A stretch of DNA of 64,000 nucleotides, from contig NZ_KK853997.1 in the NCBI RefSeq assembly GCF_000696185.1, forward strand, positions 3,886,410 through 3,950,409, in the 5' to 3' direction. Both the position numbers and the translations under genes were made by a program. Source of the stretch: Kitasatospora cheerisanensis KCTC 2395. GTDB lineage: Bacteria > Actinomycetota > Actinomycetes > Streptomycetales > Streptomycetaceae. Below the pieces are notes generated by a model, which saw only the letters and a program-made list of their open reading frames with translations, did no database searches and was not told where the DNA came from. Below are positions 1-8,623 of the stretch, piece by piece; position 1 is the first letter of the stretch, and each line of letters begins with the position of its first letter.

Positions 1-818
1 GTCATGGTGACCGTGGTCCAGGCGGCGTCGCCGGTCAGCGGGACGGCGGCGACCTCGCCGCGCCCCGCCGGACCGGTCGCCGCGAGCTCGGGCAGCAGGG
101 CGCAGCCCAGGCCGGCGGCGGCGCACTGGCACAGTGCCGCGATGCCGGCGAGCTCGGTGTCGATCACCGGCGCGTCCGGGCCGAGGCTGTCGATCAGGGC
201 GTCCAGCATCTCCCGGAAGCCGCAGCCGGGCGGGGTCGCCAGGAACGGCTCGCCGCGCAACTCCGGCCCGCCGAGCTGCGGGTACCCGGACAGGCGGTGC
301 CCGACCGGGGTGACCACCACCAGCCGCTCGCCGGCCAGCGTCTCGGACGCGACCGCCTCGTCGCGGGGGGCCGGCCCGAAGGTCAGCGCGACGTCGATCT
401 CGCCCCGCCGGACCCAGTCGTACAGCTCGCCGCGGCTTCCCTGACGGACCGTCACCTGCACCCGGGGGAACTCCCGCCGGTACGGGGCGAGTACCGCGGG
501 GAGGCGGTGGGAGCACAGCGTCTCCAGCCCGCCGACGACCAGCCGGCCGCCGGGCTGCCGGTCCTCCTCCTCGACCGCCAACCGGGCCTCCTCGGCGAGC
601 AGCAGCATCCGGTCCGCGTACTCGACCAGCCGCTCGCCGGCGGGGGTGAGGGTCAACCGGCGGCCGCCGCGGTCGAACAGCTTCGCGCCGAGCTCCGCCT
701 CCAGTGCCTGGACCTGCTCGGTGACGCTGGACTGCGCGTAGTTCAACTCGGCCGCCGCCCTGGTGAAGTTGAGCGTCCGGGCGACGGTGCGGAAGGTCCG
801 CAGGTGGCGCAGTTCCAC
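1..818 (-). CDS. LysR-family transcriptional regulator (3' end outside window)
   Basis: Read on the minus strand, the frame opens with GTG and a well-placed GAGGAG about 8 bases upstream. It encodes a typical LysR N-terminus: the first 60 residues form a winged HTH (ELRHLRTFRTVARTLNFTRA, then SSVTEQVQALE). The periplasmic-binding-like effector domain follows and is still open at the window edge, so the C-terminus is missing. LysR proteins bind DNA as tetramers and respond to small ligands, usually controlling a divergent target. Here the divergent neighbour is an MFS exporter across about 210 bp, which is the likely target (inference). Confidence 0.85.
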   Translation of the reverse strand, partial: MELRHLRTFRTVARTLNFTRAAAELNYAQSSVTEQVQALEAELGAKLFDRGGRRLTLTPAGERLVEYADRMLLLAEEARLAVEEEDRQPGGRLVVGGLETLCSHRLPAVLAPYRREFPRVQVTVRQGSRGELYDWVRRGEIDVALTFGPAPRDEAVASETLAGERLVVVTPVGHRLSGYPQLGGPELRGEPFLATPPGCGFREMLDALIDSLGPDAPVIDTELAGIAALCQCAAAGLGCALLPELAATGPAGRGEVAAVPLTGDAAWTTVTM

Positions 819-1032
819 GGCGTCCGCTCCTCGTCCTCGATGCTCGGCCCCGGCGGTGCCATCGGCTCCGGCGATGGGCGCCATCGGAAGCGCCCGCTTC
901 CTCAACCACCCCGGCGCGGCCAGAATTTCAGTGATCGCCCGCCGCTCACAACCGGCCCGGCGAACCGCGGCGCCGCCGTCGTCCGGCGCCCTTCCGCACC
1001 CGCAGCTCTTTCGCACCCTCGGGGGGACAGCC

Positions 1033-2748
1033 ATGCCCGCTCTGCAGACCGCGTCCCGGCGCGGCAACGGCCTCCTGCTGCTCGGCCTGTCGCTCGGCTA
1101 CTTCATGGTGATGCTGGACACCACGGTGGTGACCGTGGCGCTGCCCGCGATCGGCACGGACCTGTCGGGTTCGCTCAGCGGCCTGCAGTGGGTGTCGAAC
1201 GGCTACACCCTCACCTTCGCCGCGCTGCTGCTCACCGCCGGTGCGCTGGCGGACCGCTACGGCGGGCGCCGGGTGTTCCTGGCCGGGCTGTGGCTGTTCG
1301 CCGCCTGCTCCGCGGCGAGCGCGCCGGCCGGCTCGATCGGGGCGCTGATCGCGCTGCGGGCGCTGCTCGGCGTGGCGGGCGCGCTGCTGCTGCCGGCCTC
1401 GCTGGCGGTGATCGCGCACGCCTGGACCGAGCCGGCGGTCCGCGCCCGGGCGATGGGCGTGTGGGCGGCGATCAGCGGCAGCGCGCTGGCGGCCGGGCCG
1501 CTGGTGGGCGGGCTGCTCACCGACCGGTTCGGCTGGCGGGCGGTCTTCCTGGTCAACGTGCCGGTCGCGCTGGCCGCGGTGGTCCTGACGGTGCGTCACG
1601 CCCCGGTCGAACGGCCCGGGCCGGCCCGGGGCGTCGACCTGCCGGGCCAGGTGTGCGCGGTGCTGGCGCTGACCGGGCTGACCTGCGCGCTGATCGAGGG
1701 CGGGCCGGCGGGCTGGACCTCGCTGCCGGTGCTCGGCGGCTTCGCGGTGTTCGCGGCGGCGGGCGGCCTGTTCGTGCGGGTCGAGCGCCGCCGGGAGGCC
1801 GCCCGCCGCGCACCGATGCTGCCGCTCGGCCTGCTGCGGGACCGGACGCTGGCCACCGGCCTGTGCGCCGGGCTGCTGGTGAACTTCGGGCTGTCGGGCG
1901 TGCTGTTCGTGCTGTCCCTGCACTTCCAGCGGGCGGACGGCCTGAGCGCGCTCGGCGCGGGCCTCGCGTTCCTGCCGCTGATGCTGCCGACCGCGTTCAA
2001 CCCGGTCTTCACCGGGCGCCTGGTGGGGCGGATCGGCGCGCGCCGCCCGGCGGTCGGCGGGTTCCTGCTGATGGGCGCCGGGGTGCTGGTGGCCGCCGCG
2101 GCGACGGGCGGTTCGACGGCCGCGCGGGCGGCGATGGCGGGCGGCCTGCTGGTGCTGGGCTTCGGGCTGTCGTTCGCGATCCCGTCGCTGATGACGGCGG
2201 TGGTCGGCGCGGTCGCCAAGGAGCAGGCCGGGATCGCCTCGGGCGCGTTGAACTCGGCCCGGCAGACCGGCGCGGTGCTCGGCGTCGCCGTCCTCGGCAC
2301 GACGGCCGACGCGGCCCCGGACGGCGACGGCACCCGGCTCGCGCTGCTGGTGGCCGGCCTCGCGCTGCTGGCCGGCGCCGGCGCGGTCGCCGCCCGGCTG
2401 GGCCGTCCGGTCGGGCCCGGGCCTGACCGGACGGCGGACGGAAGCGCTCAACTCCGGCCGCCGGCACCGTCCTTGTCGTCGCCGCCGGCGCTGCTTCCGG
2501 CGGCGGCCCCGGCGTTCTCGCCGTCCGACGCGGGCTTGGCGAACAGGACGTCGCGGGCCTGGTCGGCCACCCGGACCAGGCTCTCGGAGACGAAGTCGAG
2601 GAACCGCGCGATGTTCTCCAGCCGGGTGGCGGCCGGGGTGCCGGGGCCGAGGACGGAGACGCCCTGGCGGGCGGTGGCGACCACGGCGGCGTTGGCGCGG
2701 GCGCTGGCGATGGTGGCCTGGTACCAGATGTCCTCGTCCAGCGCGTAG
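1033..2748 (+). CDS. MFS transporter, DHA2/drug:H+ antiporter-like
   Basis: Start ATG follows a GGGGGGA ribosome site. The protein has successive hydrophobic segments typical of 14-TM DHA2 efflux pumps; the first helix carries LDTTVVTVALPAI, the family motif D1-type signature, and RYGGRR marks the TM2-3 loop. The membrane body ends near residue 465 (about base 2430), the usual size. The frame then stays open for about 300 more bases antisense to the convergent regulator gene, giving a Ser/Arg/Ala-rich tail that looks like a shadow of the other strand. The true end is therefore uncertain: either a genuine convergent overlap, or a single-base error near 2400-2430, where another frame stops at 2426. 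Substrate unknown; probably controlled by the LysR gene. Confidence 0.8.
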   Translation: MPALQTASRRGNGLLLLGLSLGYFMVMLDTTVVTVALPAIGTDLSGSLSGLQWVSNGYTLTFAALLLTAGALADRYGGRRVFLAGLWLFAACSAASAPAGSIGALIALRALLGVAGALLLPASLAVIAHAWTEPAVRARAMGVWAAISGSALAAGPLVGGLLTDRFGWRAVFLVNVPVALAAVVLTVRHAPVERPGPARGVDLPGQVCAVLALTGLTCALIEGGPAGWTSLPVLGGFAVFAAAGGLFVRVERRREAARRAPMLPLGLLRDRTLATGLCAGLLVNFGLSGVLFVLSLHFQRADGLSALGAGLAFLPLMLPTAFNPVFTGRLVGRIGARRPAVGGFLLMGAGVLVAAAATGGSTAARAAMAGGLLVLGFGLSFAIPSLMTAVVGAVAKEQAGIASGALNSARQTGAVLGVAVLGTTADAAPDGDGTRLALLVAGLALLAGAGAVAARLGRPVGPGPDRTADGSAQLRPPAPSLSSPPALLPAAAPAFSPSDAGLANRTSRAWSATRTRLSETKSRNRAMFSSRVAAGVPGPRTETPWRAVATTAALARALAMVAWYQMSSSSA

Positions 2749-3236
2749 CGCTCGCGACGGCGCTCGTCCCGCTCGCGGCGGATCATGGTCTGCTCGTCCA
2801 GGTAGGTGACCGCCTTGGAGATGGACGCGGGGCTGACCTGGAGGCGCTGGGCGAGCTGGGCCGCGGTGAGGTGGCCGTCGTCGGTGAGCAGCAGGGCGGC
2901 CAGCACCCGGGACGGCATCCGGCTCATGCCGGACTGCATGAAGACGGTGGTGACGGCCTCTTCGTAGGCCTGCAGGGCGTCCGGGTCGCGCCCGTCGGCG
3001 GGCCGGTCCGCGTACGGGCCGCGGGGCAGCGACTGGCGGCGCTGGGCGCGCTGCTCGGTGGCGCGGTGGGCGAGGTCGGCGCGGTAGCCGTTCGGGCCGC
3101 CGTTGCGCATGACCTCGCGGGTGACGGTCGAGGTCGGGCGGTCGAGGCGGCGGGCGATCTCGGCGTAGGCGAGGTCATCGGCCAGTCCCAGCGCGATCTG
3201 CTGGCGTTCCTGCTGGGTGAGCCTGCCTCCCGGCAT
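2448..3236 (-). CDS. HTH / MarR-GbsR-like transcriptional regulator
   Basis: The N-terminal 60 residues hold an IS30-type helix-turn-helix (LTQQERQQIALGL, then YAEIARRLDRPTSTVTREV). A second winged HTH of MarR/GbsR type lies around residues 115-180 (LTAAQLAQRLQVSPASISKA). The C-terminus is a Gly/Ala-rich tail. Such two-HTH regulators are common in Streptomyces next to DUF4097 and DrrA/DrrB-type transporter genes, as here, and are likely repressors of the divergent cassette (inference). The ATG was chosen because GGGAG lies about 7 bases upstream; a GTG immediately before it is possible. Its own -35/-10 (TTGCAA, 18 bp, TATGCT) overlaps the TTGCAAC repeats in the divergent promoter region, suggesting autoregulation. 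Confidence 0.85.
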   Translation of the reverse strand: MPGGRLTQQERQQIALGLADDLAYAEIARRLDRPTSTVTREVMRNGGPNGYRADLAHRATEQRAQRRQSLPRGPYADRPADGRDPDALQAYEEAVTTVFMQSGMSRMPSRVLAALLLTDDGHLTAAQLAQRLQVSPASISKAVTYLDEQTMIRRERDERRRERYALDEDIWYQATIASARANAAVVATARQGVSVLGPGTPAATRLENIARFLDFVSESLVRVADQARDVLFAKPASDGENAGAAAGSSAGGDDKDGAGGRS

Positions 3237-3271
3237 CACGGTCTCCCTCGGTCGGTGTCCTGGACGGCACC

Positions 3272-3420
3272 AGCATAGCGTTCACCCTCAGTCTATTGCA
3301 ACGCACCCCTGTCTGATGTTGCGTTACCTCGCGTACTGTTGCAACGAAATATGCGGCTCTACCTGCGCTTTTGCAGTTCGATTGCAACAACAGCGTTGCC
3401 GGATCCTTGAACGCAACGTA
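3272..3420. promoter_or_regulatory. Divergent promoter region with TTGCAAC/GTTGC repeat cluster
   Basis: This AT-richer stretch lies between the regulator and DUF4097 genes. The element TTGCAACG or its complement recurs at 3296-3303, 3317-3326 (TGTTGCGTTA), 3337-3346 (TGTTGCAACG), 3382-3390 (TTGCAACAA), 3394-3399 (CGTTGC) and 3412-3418 (CGCAACG). A minus-strand promoter for the regulator is visible: TTGCAA at 3296-3301 and TATGCT (complement of 3272-3277), 18 bp apart. The repeat overlapping the -35 suggests operator function (inference). Confidence 0.55.
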
Positions 3421-3463
3421 GCGTTTCCAATGTCAGAAACGAAGCGCACAGGGGGACAACACC

Positions 3464-4129
3464 ATGCAGAAGTTCGACACCACCACCGCGATCACCGCCG
3501 TCGTCGAGATCCCGGCCGGCCGCCTCAACCTGATCGCCAGCGACCGCACCGACACCCTCGTCGAGGTGCGGCCGGCCAACCCGGAGAAGAACCGCGACGC
3601 GCAGGCCGCCGAGTCCACCGAGGTCACCCTCACCGACGGCGTGCTGCGGATCGCCACCGCCGCGAAGAACCGCCTGCTCGGCCCGAGCGGTGCGCTGGAG
3701 GTCACCGTCCAACTGCCCGCCGGCTCGCGGGTCGAGGCGAACACCGCCGACGTCGAACTGCGCGGCGTCGGACGCCTCGGCGAGGTCTCGTTCGAGAGCG
3801 CCCGCGGCGCGGTCAAGCTCGACGAGAGCGCCGGCGGCCGCCTGGTCCTGCAGGACGGCAGCATCGAGGTCGGCCGCCTCACCGGGTCCGCCCGGCTCGA
3901 CACCCAGCGCGGCGACCTCACCGTCACCGAGGCCACCCGCGGCGAACTGGAGCTCACCACCCAGTCCGGATCGATCACCGTCGGCGCCGCCCGCGGCATC
4001 TCCGCCTCGCTGGACGCCGGCACCGGCCACGGCCGCATCCACAACGCACTGCGCAACGCCGACGACGTGACCGCGCTGAACATCCGCGCCACCACCGCCA
4101 ACGGCGACATCACCGCCCACACCGTCTGA
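3464..4129 (+). CDS. DUF4097 family beta-strand repeat protein
   Basis: A 221-residue protein made almost entirely of short alternating beta-strand units (for example VEANTADVELRGVGRLGEV and GELELTTQSGSITVGAA). This is the pattern of the DUF4097 adhesin-like right-handed beta-helix family. There is no signal peptide or membrane segment, so it is probably cytoplasmic. The family often sits between a GbsR/MarR-like regulator and a DrrAB-type ABC exporter, exactly the order seen here. Its role in such cassettes is unknown. The start has a strong GGGGGA site. The 122-bp gap to the ATPase gene contains a 12-bp GC hairpin. Confidence 0.85.
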   Translation: MQKFDTTTAITAVVEIPAGRLNLIASDRTDTLVEVRPANPEKNRDAQAAESTEVTLTDGVLRIATAAKNRLLGPSGALEVTVQLPAGSRVEANTADVELRGVGRLGEVSFESARGAVKLDESAGGRLVLQDGSIEVGRLTGSARLDTQRGDLTVTEATRGELELTTQSGSITVGAARGISASLDAGTGHGRIHNALRNADDVTALNIRATTANGDITAHTV

Positions 4130-4143
4130 CCGCCGCCCCGCCC

Positions 4144-4171
4144 CCCGGCCGCCGCCCGCGCGGCGGCCGGG
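4144..4171 (+). terminator. GC hairpin between DUF4097 and ABC ATPase genes
   Basis: A perfect 12-bp stem (4144-4155 with 4160-4171) and a 4-base loop start 15 bp after the DUF4097 stop. It may be a terminator or attenuator that reduces read-through into the transporter genes; no U-tract follows. Confidence 0.45.
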
Positions 4172-4251
4172 CCCGGCAGCACCCCGGTCGCCGGCTCCGG
4201 CGACACCCCACCAGGCACCACCCCGCACCCCGCAGCAGAAGGAGCTCACCC

Positions 4252-5226
4252 ATGACCCGCCTGGCCATCGCCGCGCAGGGGCTGCGCAAGTCCTACGGCG
4301 ACAAGACCGTCCTCGACGGCGTCGACCTGTCCGTCCCGGAAGGGACCGTCTTCGCCCTGCTCGGCCCGAACGGGGCCGGCAAGACCACCGCCGTCAAGAT
4401 CCTCTCCACCCTGATCTCCGCCGGCCCCGGCAGCGGGCCGATCCGGATCGGCGGACACGACCTGGCCGCCGACCCGCAGGCGGTGCGCGCCGCGATCGGC
4501 GTCACCGGCCAGTTCTCCGCCGTCGACGGCCTGATCACCGGCGAGGAGAACATGCTGCTGATGGCCGACCTGCACCACCTCTCCAAGGCCGAGGGCCGCC
4601 GGGTCGCCGCCGACCTGCTGGCCCGCTTCGACCTCACCGAGGCCGCGCAGAAGCCCGCCTCCACCTACTCCGGCGGCATGAAGCGCCGCCTCGACATCGC
4701 GATGACCCTGGTCGGCGACCCGCGGATCATCTTCCTGGACGAGCCGACCACCGGGCTCGACCCCCGCAGCCGGCACGGCATGTGGCAGATCATCAGGGAA
4801 CTCGTCACCGGCGGCGTCACCGTCTTCCTCACCACCCAGTACCTGGAGGAGGCCGACGAACTCGCCGACCGCATCGCGGTGCTGAACAACGGCGTGATCG
4901 CCGCCGAGGGCACCGCCGAGGAGTTGAAGCGCCTCGTCCCGGGCGGCCACGTCCGGCTCCGCTTCACCGACCCGGCCGGCTACCGGTCCGCCGCCGACGC
5001 GCTCACCGAGAGCGCCCGCGACGACGACTCGCTGACCCTGCTCGTCCCGAGCGACGGCAGCCAGCGCGCGCTGCGCGCCGTCCTCGACCGGCTGGACGCC
5101 GTCGGCGTCGAGGCCGAGTCGCTGACCGTGCACACCCCCGACCTCGACGACGTGTTCTTCGCGCTGACCGGCGCGCCCGCCGTCCCCGCCCAGCCCGCCG
5201 CCCCGTCCGAGGAGACCGTCCGATGA
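4252..5226 (+). CDS. ABC transporter ATP-binding protein, daunorubicin-resistance (DrrA) type
   Basis: A 324-residue ATPase with Walker A GPNGAGKTT at 38-46, ABC signature YSGGMKRR near 139-146, Walker B IIFLDEP at 159-165, and TTQYLEEADELADRI as the H-loop region, which matches the DrrA/CcmA exporter subfamily. A C-terminal domain (DLDDVFFALTG) is typical of DrrA. It supplies energy for export of an unknown, probably hydrophobic or drug-like, substrate. GGAG precedes the ATG. The stop overlaps the permease start (ATGA), so the two are translationally coupled. Confidence 0.92.
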   Translation: MTRLAIAAQGLRKSYGDKTVLDGVDLSVPEGTVFALLGPNGAGKTTAVKILSTLISAGPGSGPIRIGGHDLAADPQAVRAAIGVTGQFSAVDGLITGEENMLLMADLHHLSKAEGRRVAADLLARFDLTEAAQKPASTYSGGMKRRLDIAMTLVGDPRIIFLDEPTTGLDPRSRHGMWQIIRELVTGGVTVFLTTQYLEEADELADRIAVLNNGVIAAEGTAEELKRLVPGGHVRLRFTDPAGYRSAADALTESARDDDSLTLLVPSDGSQRALRAVLDRLDAVGVEAESLTVHTPDLDDVFFALTGAPAVPAQPAAPSEETVR

Positions 5227-5999
5227 GCCCGTTCGCACTCGCCGTCCGCGACTCGTCCACCATGCTGCGGCGCAACCTGCTGCACGCCCGGCGCTACCCG
5301 TCGCTCACCCTGAACCTGCTGCTCACCCCGGTGATGCTGCTCCTGCTGTTCGTCTACATCTTCGGCGACGCGATGAGCGGCGGGGCAGGCCGCTCCGCGT
5401 ACGTGGCCTACCTGGTGCCGGGCATCCTGATGATGACCATCGGCTCCACCGTGATCGGCACCGCCGTCTCGATGGCCACCGACATGAACGAGGGCATCGT
5501 CGCCCGCTTCCGCACCATGGCGATCCACCGCGGCTCGGTGCTGTTCGGCCGGGTGATCGGCAGCGTGCTGCAGTCGGTGCTGAGCGTGGTCCTGGTCGGC
5601 GCGGTCGGCGTCGCCATCGGCTTCCGCTCGCACCACGCCACCGTGCTGGAGTGGCTGGCCGCGTTCGGCCTGCTGGTGCTGGTCGCGCTCGCCCTCACCT
5701 GGATCGCCGTCGGCATGGGCCTGGGCAGCCCCAACGCGGAGGCCGCCAGCAACAGCGCGCTCCCGCTGATCGTGCTGCCGCTGATCTCCAGCGCCTTCGT
5801 CCCGCTGCACTCGATGCCCGGCTGGTTCCAGCCGATCGCCCAGTACCAGCCCTTCACCCCCGCCATCGAGACCCTGCGCGGTCTGCTGCTCGGCACCCAC
5901 ATCGGCAACAACTGGTGGATCGCCCTGCTCTGGTGCGCCGCCCTGACCGTGCTCGGCTACGCCTGGTCCCGCGCCCAGTTCGACCGCGAGCCCAAGTAG
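5223..5999 (+). CDS. ABC-2 type permease, DrrB-like
   Basis: A 258-residue membrane protein with about six hydrophobic segments and the ABC-2 membrane signature (a long segment around LVPGILMMTIGSTVIGTAVS, and late FVPLHSMPGWFQPIAQYQP). It is the membrane partner of the DrrA-like ATPase with which it overlaps by 4 bp. Together they should form an exporter in the cytoplasmic membrane. A very strong hairpin right after the stop ends the operon. Confidence 0.9.
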   Translation: MSPFALAVRDSSTMLRRNLLHARRYPSLTLNLLLTPVMLLLLFVYIFGDAMSGGAGRSAYVAYLVPGILMMTIGSTVIGTAVSMATDMNEGIVARFRTMAIHRGSVLFGRVIGSVLQSVLSVVLVGAVGVAIGFRSHHATVLEWLAAFGLLVLVALALTWIAVGMGLGSPNAEAASNSALPLIVLPLISSAFVPLHSMPGWFQPIAQYQPFTPAIETLRGLLLGTHIGNNWWIALLWCAALTVLGYAWSRAQFDREPK

Positions 6000-6007
6000 C
6001 GGAAAGC

Positions 6008-6048
6008 AACGCCGATGGAGCTGACGCCAGGTCAGCTCCATCGGCGTT
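6008..6048. terminator. Bidirectional hairpin terminator
   Basis: A perfect 18-bp stem (6008-6025 with 6031-6048) with a 5-base loop GCCAG. It lies 8 bp after the permease stop and about 70 bp beyond the convergent gene's stop, so it can serve both strands. Confidence 0.85.
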
Positions 6049-6115
6049 CACCGGTGTCGGCGGCACCCCTGCCCCCACTGCACCGTCACCGCCGCGGTCC
6101 CGAGCCGCGGCGCGC

Positions 6116-7030
6116 TCAGTGCGGGAACTGGGTCTCCAGGCTGGAGACGACCTGCTTCCACACCGGGTCCAGCACCAGGGCCGTGAGCCGGTCGCCGTCG
6201 AGCAGCGGCAAGAGGACCGGGTTCTGCCCCATCATCGGGGAGTTGTCCTCGGTGGCGCTGACGATGCTGCCGTCGGTGCCGTACAGCGTGGCCTGCCACG
6301 TGTAGAGGTCGCCCGCCGCCGGCGGCAGCTTGACCATCAGCACACTGCCGTCGGGCCGGTGCGTGATTGTGCAGTTCGGCGTCCCCTCGCAGTCGGGGTT
6401 CGGCTGGTACGTCGTCCCGGGCGCCATCCCCTTCACGTGGGTGATCTCGATGCCGAGGTCACCGGTCCGCGGCGGGTGGTTCGGGTCCGGCCAGTCCCCC
6501 TCCTGGGCCAGGAACTCGGTCGTCGCCACCCGGTACCGCAGGCCCGAACCGGGCGTCGGATCCGGGTCGTTGTACCGGTTGACGATCCGGTACCCGGCCG
6601 GGTTCCGGGCCGCGAGCAGGTCCTCCACCGTCGGATTGAGGACGGGGCTGTTGCTGGTCTTGGTCGACGGCGTTCCCGACGGCTTCCCCGACGGGGTGCC
6701 GGACGGCTTGCCCGAGGGAGAGCCCGACGGCTTGCCCGACGGGGTACCGGACGGCTTCGCCGACCCCGTGGGCTTGTCGGACGGCAGGTCGGACGCGGCG
6801 GCGGCCGCCGGCCCGACGGCGGAGCTCGGCACCGGGCCACCGATGAAGAGCGTCCCCATCGTCATCCCGGCCACCGCGGCAGCCGTGCCCGTCATGGCGG
6901 CGGCACGCAGCCGCCTGCGGTTGCGGCCCCGGCGCAGCAGCTCCGCCGTCGGGGCAGACCCCGGCGGAAGCTGACGGTCCGCCAGCACCTCCAGCGCGTG
7001 CGACAGGTCCTCGTGGTCGTTGGTGCTCAC
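6116..7030 (-). CDS. Membrane-anchored extracytoplasmic protein partnered with SigE-type sigma factor
   Basis: The GTG start overlaps the sigma-factor stop (GTGA), giving 304 residues. The N-terminal 40 residues are cytoplasmic and charged (LLRRGRNRRRLR). One TM helix lies near 43-66. A linker at about 80-128 is built of four-residue PSGK/PSGT/PSGS repeats, and a globular outer domain without a family I recognise follows. The layout (short cytosolic segment, TM, outer domain, co-translated with a sigma factor) fits an anti-sigma-like or sigma-regulating membrane protein, but no zinc anti-sigma motif is visible, so this is inference. Streptomyces genomes commonly carry such CU044_5270-like proteins after SigE-type sigma genes. 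Confidence 0.7.
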   Translation of the reverse strand: MSTNDHEDLSHALEVLADRQLPPGSAPTAELLRRGRNRRRLRAAAMTGTAAAVAGMTMGTLFIGGPVPSSAVGPAAAAASDLPSDKPTGSAKPSGTPSGKPSGSPSGKPSGTPSGKPSGTPSTKTSNSPVLNPTVEDLLAARNPAGYRIVNRYNDPDPTPGSGLRYRVATTEFLAQEGDWPDPNHPPRTGDLGIEITHVKGMAPGTTYQPNPDCEGTPNCTITHRPDGSVLMVKLPPAAGDLYTWQATLYGTDGSIVSATEDNSPMMGQNPVLLPLLDGDRLTALVLDPVWKQVVSSLETQFPH

Positions 7031-7560
7031 GGGCTGACAGCCTCCTCGTTCTTCAACCGGTTCTTCGGAAGAGCCGAGCGCAGCCGGGCCAGCGCCCGCG
7101 AGTGCTGACTCTTGACGGTGCCGACCGAGCAGCCGAGGACGGTGGCGGTCTCCTTCTCGGACAGGTCCTCCAAGTGCCGCAGCACCACCACGGCCCGCTG
7201 CCTGGCGGGCAGCGAGAGCAGTGCGCGGTGGAGTTCGTCCGTCTCCCCGTACTCGACGCCGGTCGGCCCCGGGCGGTCCGGCAGGTCCGCGGTGGGTGTC
7301 TCCCGGCGTCGCCGGCGCCACCAGCTGACATGGCCGTTGACCAGCATCCGCCGCAGGTACGCGTTCGGATCGTCGGTGGCCACCCGGCGCCAGCGGACGT
7401 ACAGCTTGACCAGGCAGTCCTGGAGCAGCTCCTCGCCGCGGTGCCGGTCCCCCGCGATCAGGGTGGCCGTCCGCAGGTGGCGGGGCCAGGCAGCCGCGAC
7501 GAAGGCTGCGTAAGCGTCGTCCTCGGTTTCTCGACTCACACCGACCACACGCCCGAGCAC
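7027..7560 (-). CDS. SigE-family (SigE70-type) ECF RNA polymerase sigma factor
   Basis: A 177-residue ECF sigma factor. Region 2 spans about residues 20-80 (HRGEELLQDCLVKLYVRW) and region 4 about 110-165 (LPARQRAVVVLRHLEDLSEKE, then CSVGTVKSQHSRALARLR). It directs RNA polymerase to an unknown regulon. Several in-frame GTGs lie at the 5' end (7560, 7548, 7539) and no clear Shine-Dalgarno decides between them; family members usually begin close to SRETEDD. Translational coupling to the downstream membrane protein suggests the latter controls it. Confidence 0.88.
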   Translation of the reverse strand: MLGRVVGVSRETEDDAYAAFVAAAWPRHLRTATLIAGDRHRGEELLQDCLVKLYVRWRRVATDDPNAYLRRMLVNGHVSWWRRRRRETPTADLPDRPGPTGVEYGETDELHRALLSLPARQRAVVVLRHLEDLSEKETATVLGCSVGTVKSQHSRALARLRSALPKNRLKNEEAVSP

Positions 7561-7630
7561 GGTGAAAGGTTGTCAGGTTCTCCGACCGGTTTCCGAACGG
7601 GATTCCGGACCGGCCCCGCCCGACCGCCGG

Positions 7631-8623
7631 TCAGTCGGCGCGGGTGCGCAGCCGCCGGAACGCGAGCGCGGCGGTGACGGCCGTGAGCAGGGCGAACAGG
7701 GCGCTCTCCACGGCCTGGAAGGTCCAGTACCGGTCGGCGGGCTGCTGAGTGACGTCGACGTGGACGCCGTGCCCGGCCAGGCAGCGGGGCAGGTCGGCGG
7801 GCGAACTGTGGTCCATGCAGTCCTGGAACCAGTCGGTGCGCCCGACCGGCGCGCCGCCGCGGTCGAGGATCGGACTGGTGTCGATCACCCACGGCCCGCC
7901 CGGGACGCGCAGGCCGCCGATGTCCCCGTACGTACCGATCTTGGTGAGGTTGGCGACGATCGGCTCGGTCAACTGCACGCTGGTCCGCTCCGGTGCCCGG
8001 TAGTGCGGCCGGACCAGCGCCGGAACGGCCAACTGGACGACGGTGAAGACCGCCAGCGTCGCGGCCATCGCGGGAACGGCACGGCGCAGGTGCAGGCCGA
8101 GCGTCGCACCGAGCACGGCCGCGAAAGCGGCGTACACGGCGGGCGCGGGCCCGTGCGAGGCGAACGCGACGGGCTCGAAGCGCGCCCCCTGGACGGCCGC
8201 GACCGGCCCGGTGGCCCAGCCCAGCAGCAGCGCGGCCAGCAGCGTCGCCAGCGTGCAACTCCCGCCCACCACCGCCAGCTTCACCGCCAGCCAGCGACGA
8301 CGGGTGACGCTCTGGTTCCACACCAGCCGGTGCGTGCCGGCCTCGAACTCGCGGGCGAGCAGCGGCGCCCCGCAGAACACGCCCAGCACGGCGGGCAGCA
8401 CCAGCAGCAGGTAGCCGAGCAGGTCCGCGCGCAGCCGGTAGCGGTCGGCGAACGCCGCCAGCGCCCCGGAGCAGTCGGGCCGGGCCGCACAGTGCGCGAG
8501 GGTGTCCCGGTGCGCCTGGTGGACGTCGAGGCCGAGCAGCAGCAGGTAGCCGGCCAGCACGAGCAGGGCGGCCAGGCCGATCAGGGCCTGGGTGCGGAAC
8601 TGACGCCAGGTCAGCCAGATCAT
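7631..8623 (-). CDS. ABC transporter permease (ABC-2 type)
   Basis: A 330-residue membrane protein beginning with the frequent actinobacterial motif MIWLTWRQFRTQA. About six TM helices are visible: near 15-32, 68-88, 110-130, 150-170, 180-200 and a last one before the C-terminus. A long extracytoplasmic loop lies between the last two. It is the membrane component for the ATPase just upstream, whose stop overlaps its ATG (ATGA). Substrate unknown. Confidence 0.88.
   Translation of the reverse strand: MIWLTWRQFRTQALIGLAALLVLAGYLLLLGLDVHQAHRDTLAHCAARPDCSGALAAFADRYRLRADLLGYLLLVLPAVLGVFCGAPLLAREFEAGTHRLVWNQSVTRRRWLAVKLAVVGGSCTLATLLAALLLGWATGPVAAVQGARFEPVAFASHGPAPAVYAAFAAVLGATLGLHLRRAVPAMAATLAVFTVVQLAVPALVRPHYRAPERTSVQLTEPIVANLTKIGTYGDIGGLRVPGGPWVIDTSPILDRGGAPVGRTDWFQDCMDHSSPADLPRCLAGHGVHVDVTQQPADRYWTFQAVESALFALLTAVTAALAFRRLRTRAD

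Noticed and set aside
763-1032. Upstream extension of the MFS frame (GTG at 763)
   Set aside because: It lies over the LysR start and the divergent promoter and has no domain content; the ATG at 1033 has a good ribosome site and starts the first TM helix.
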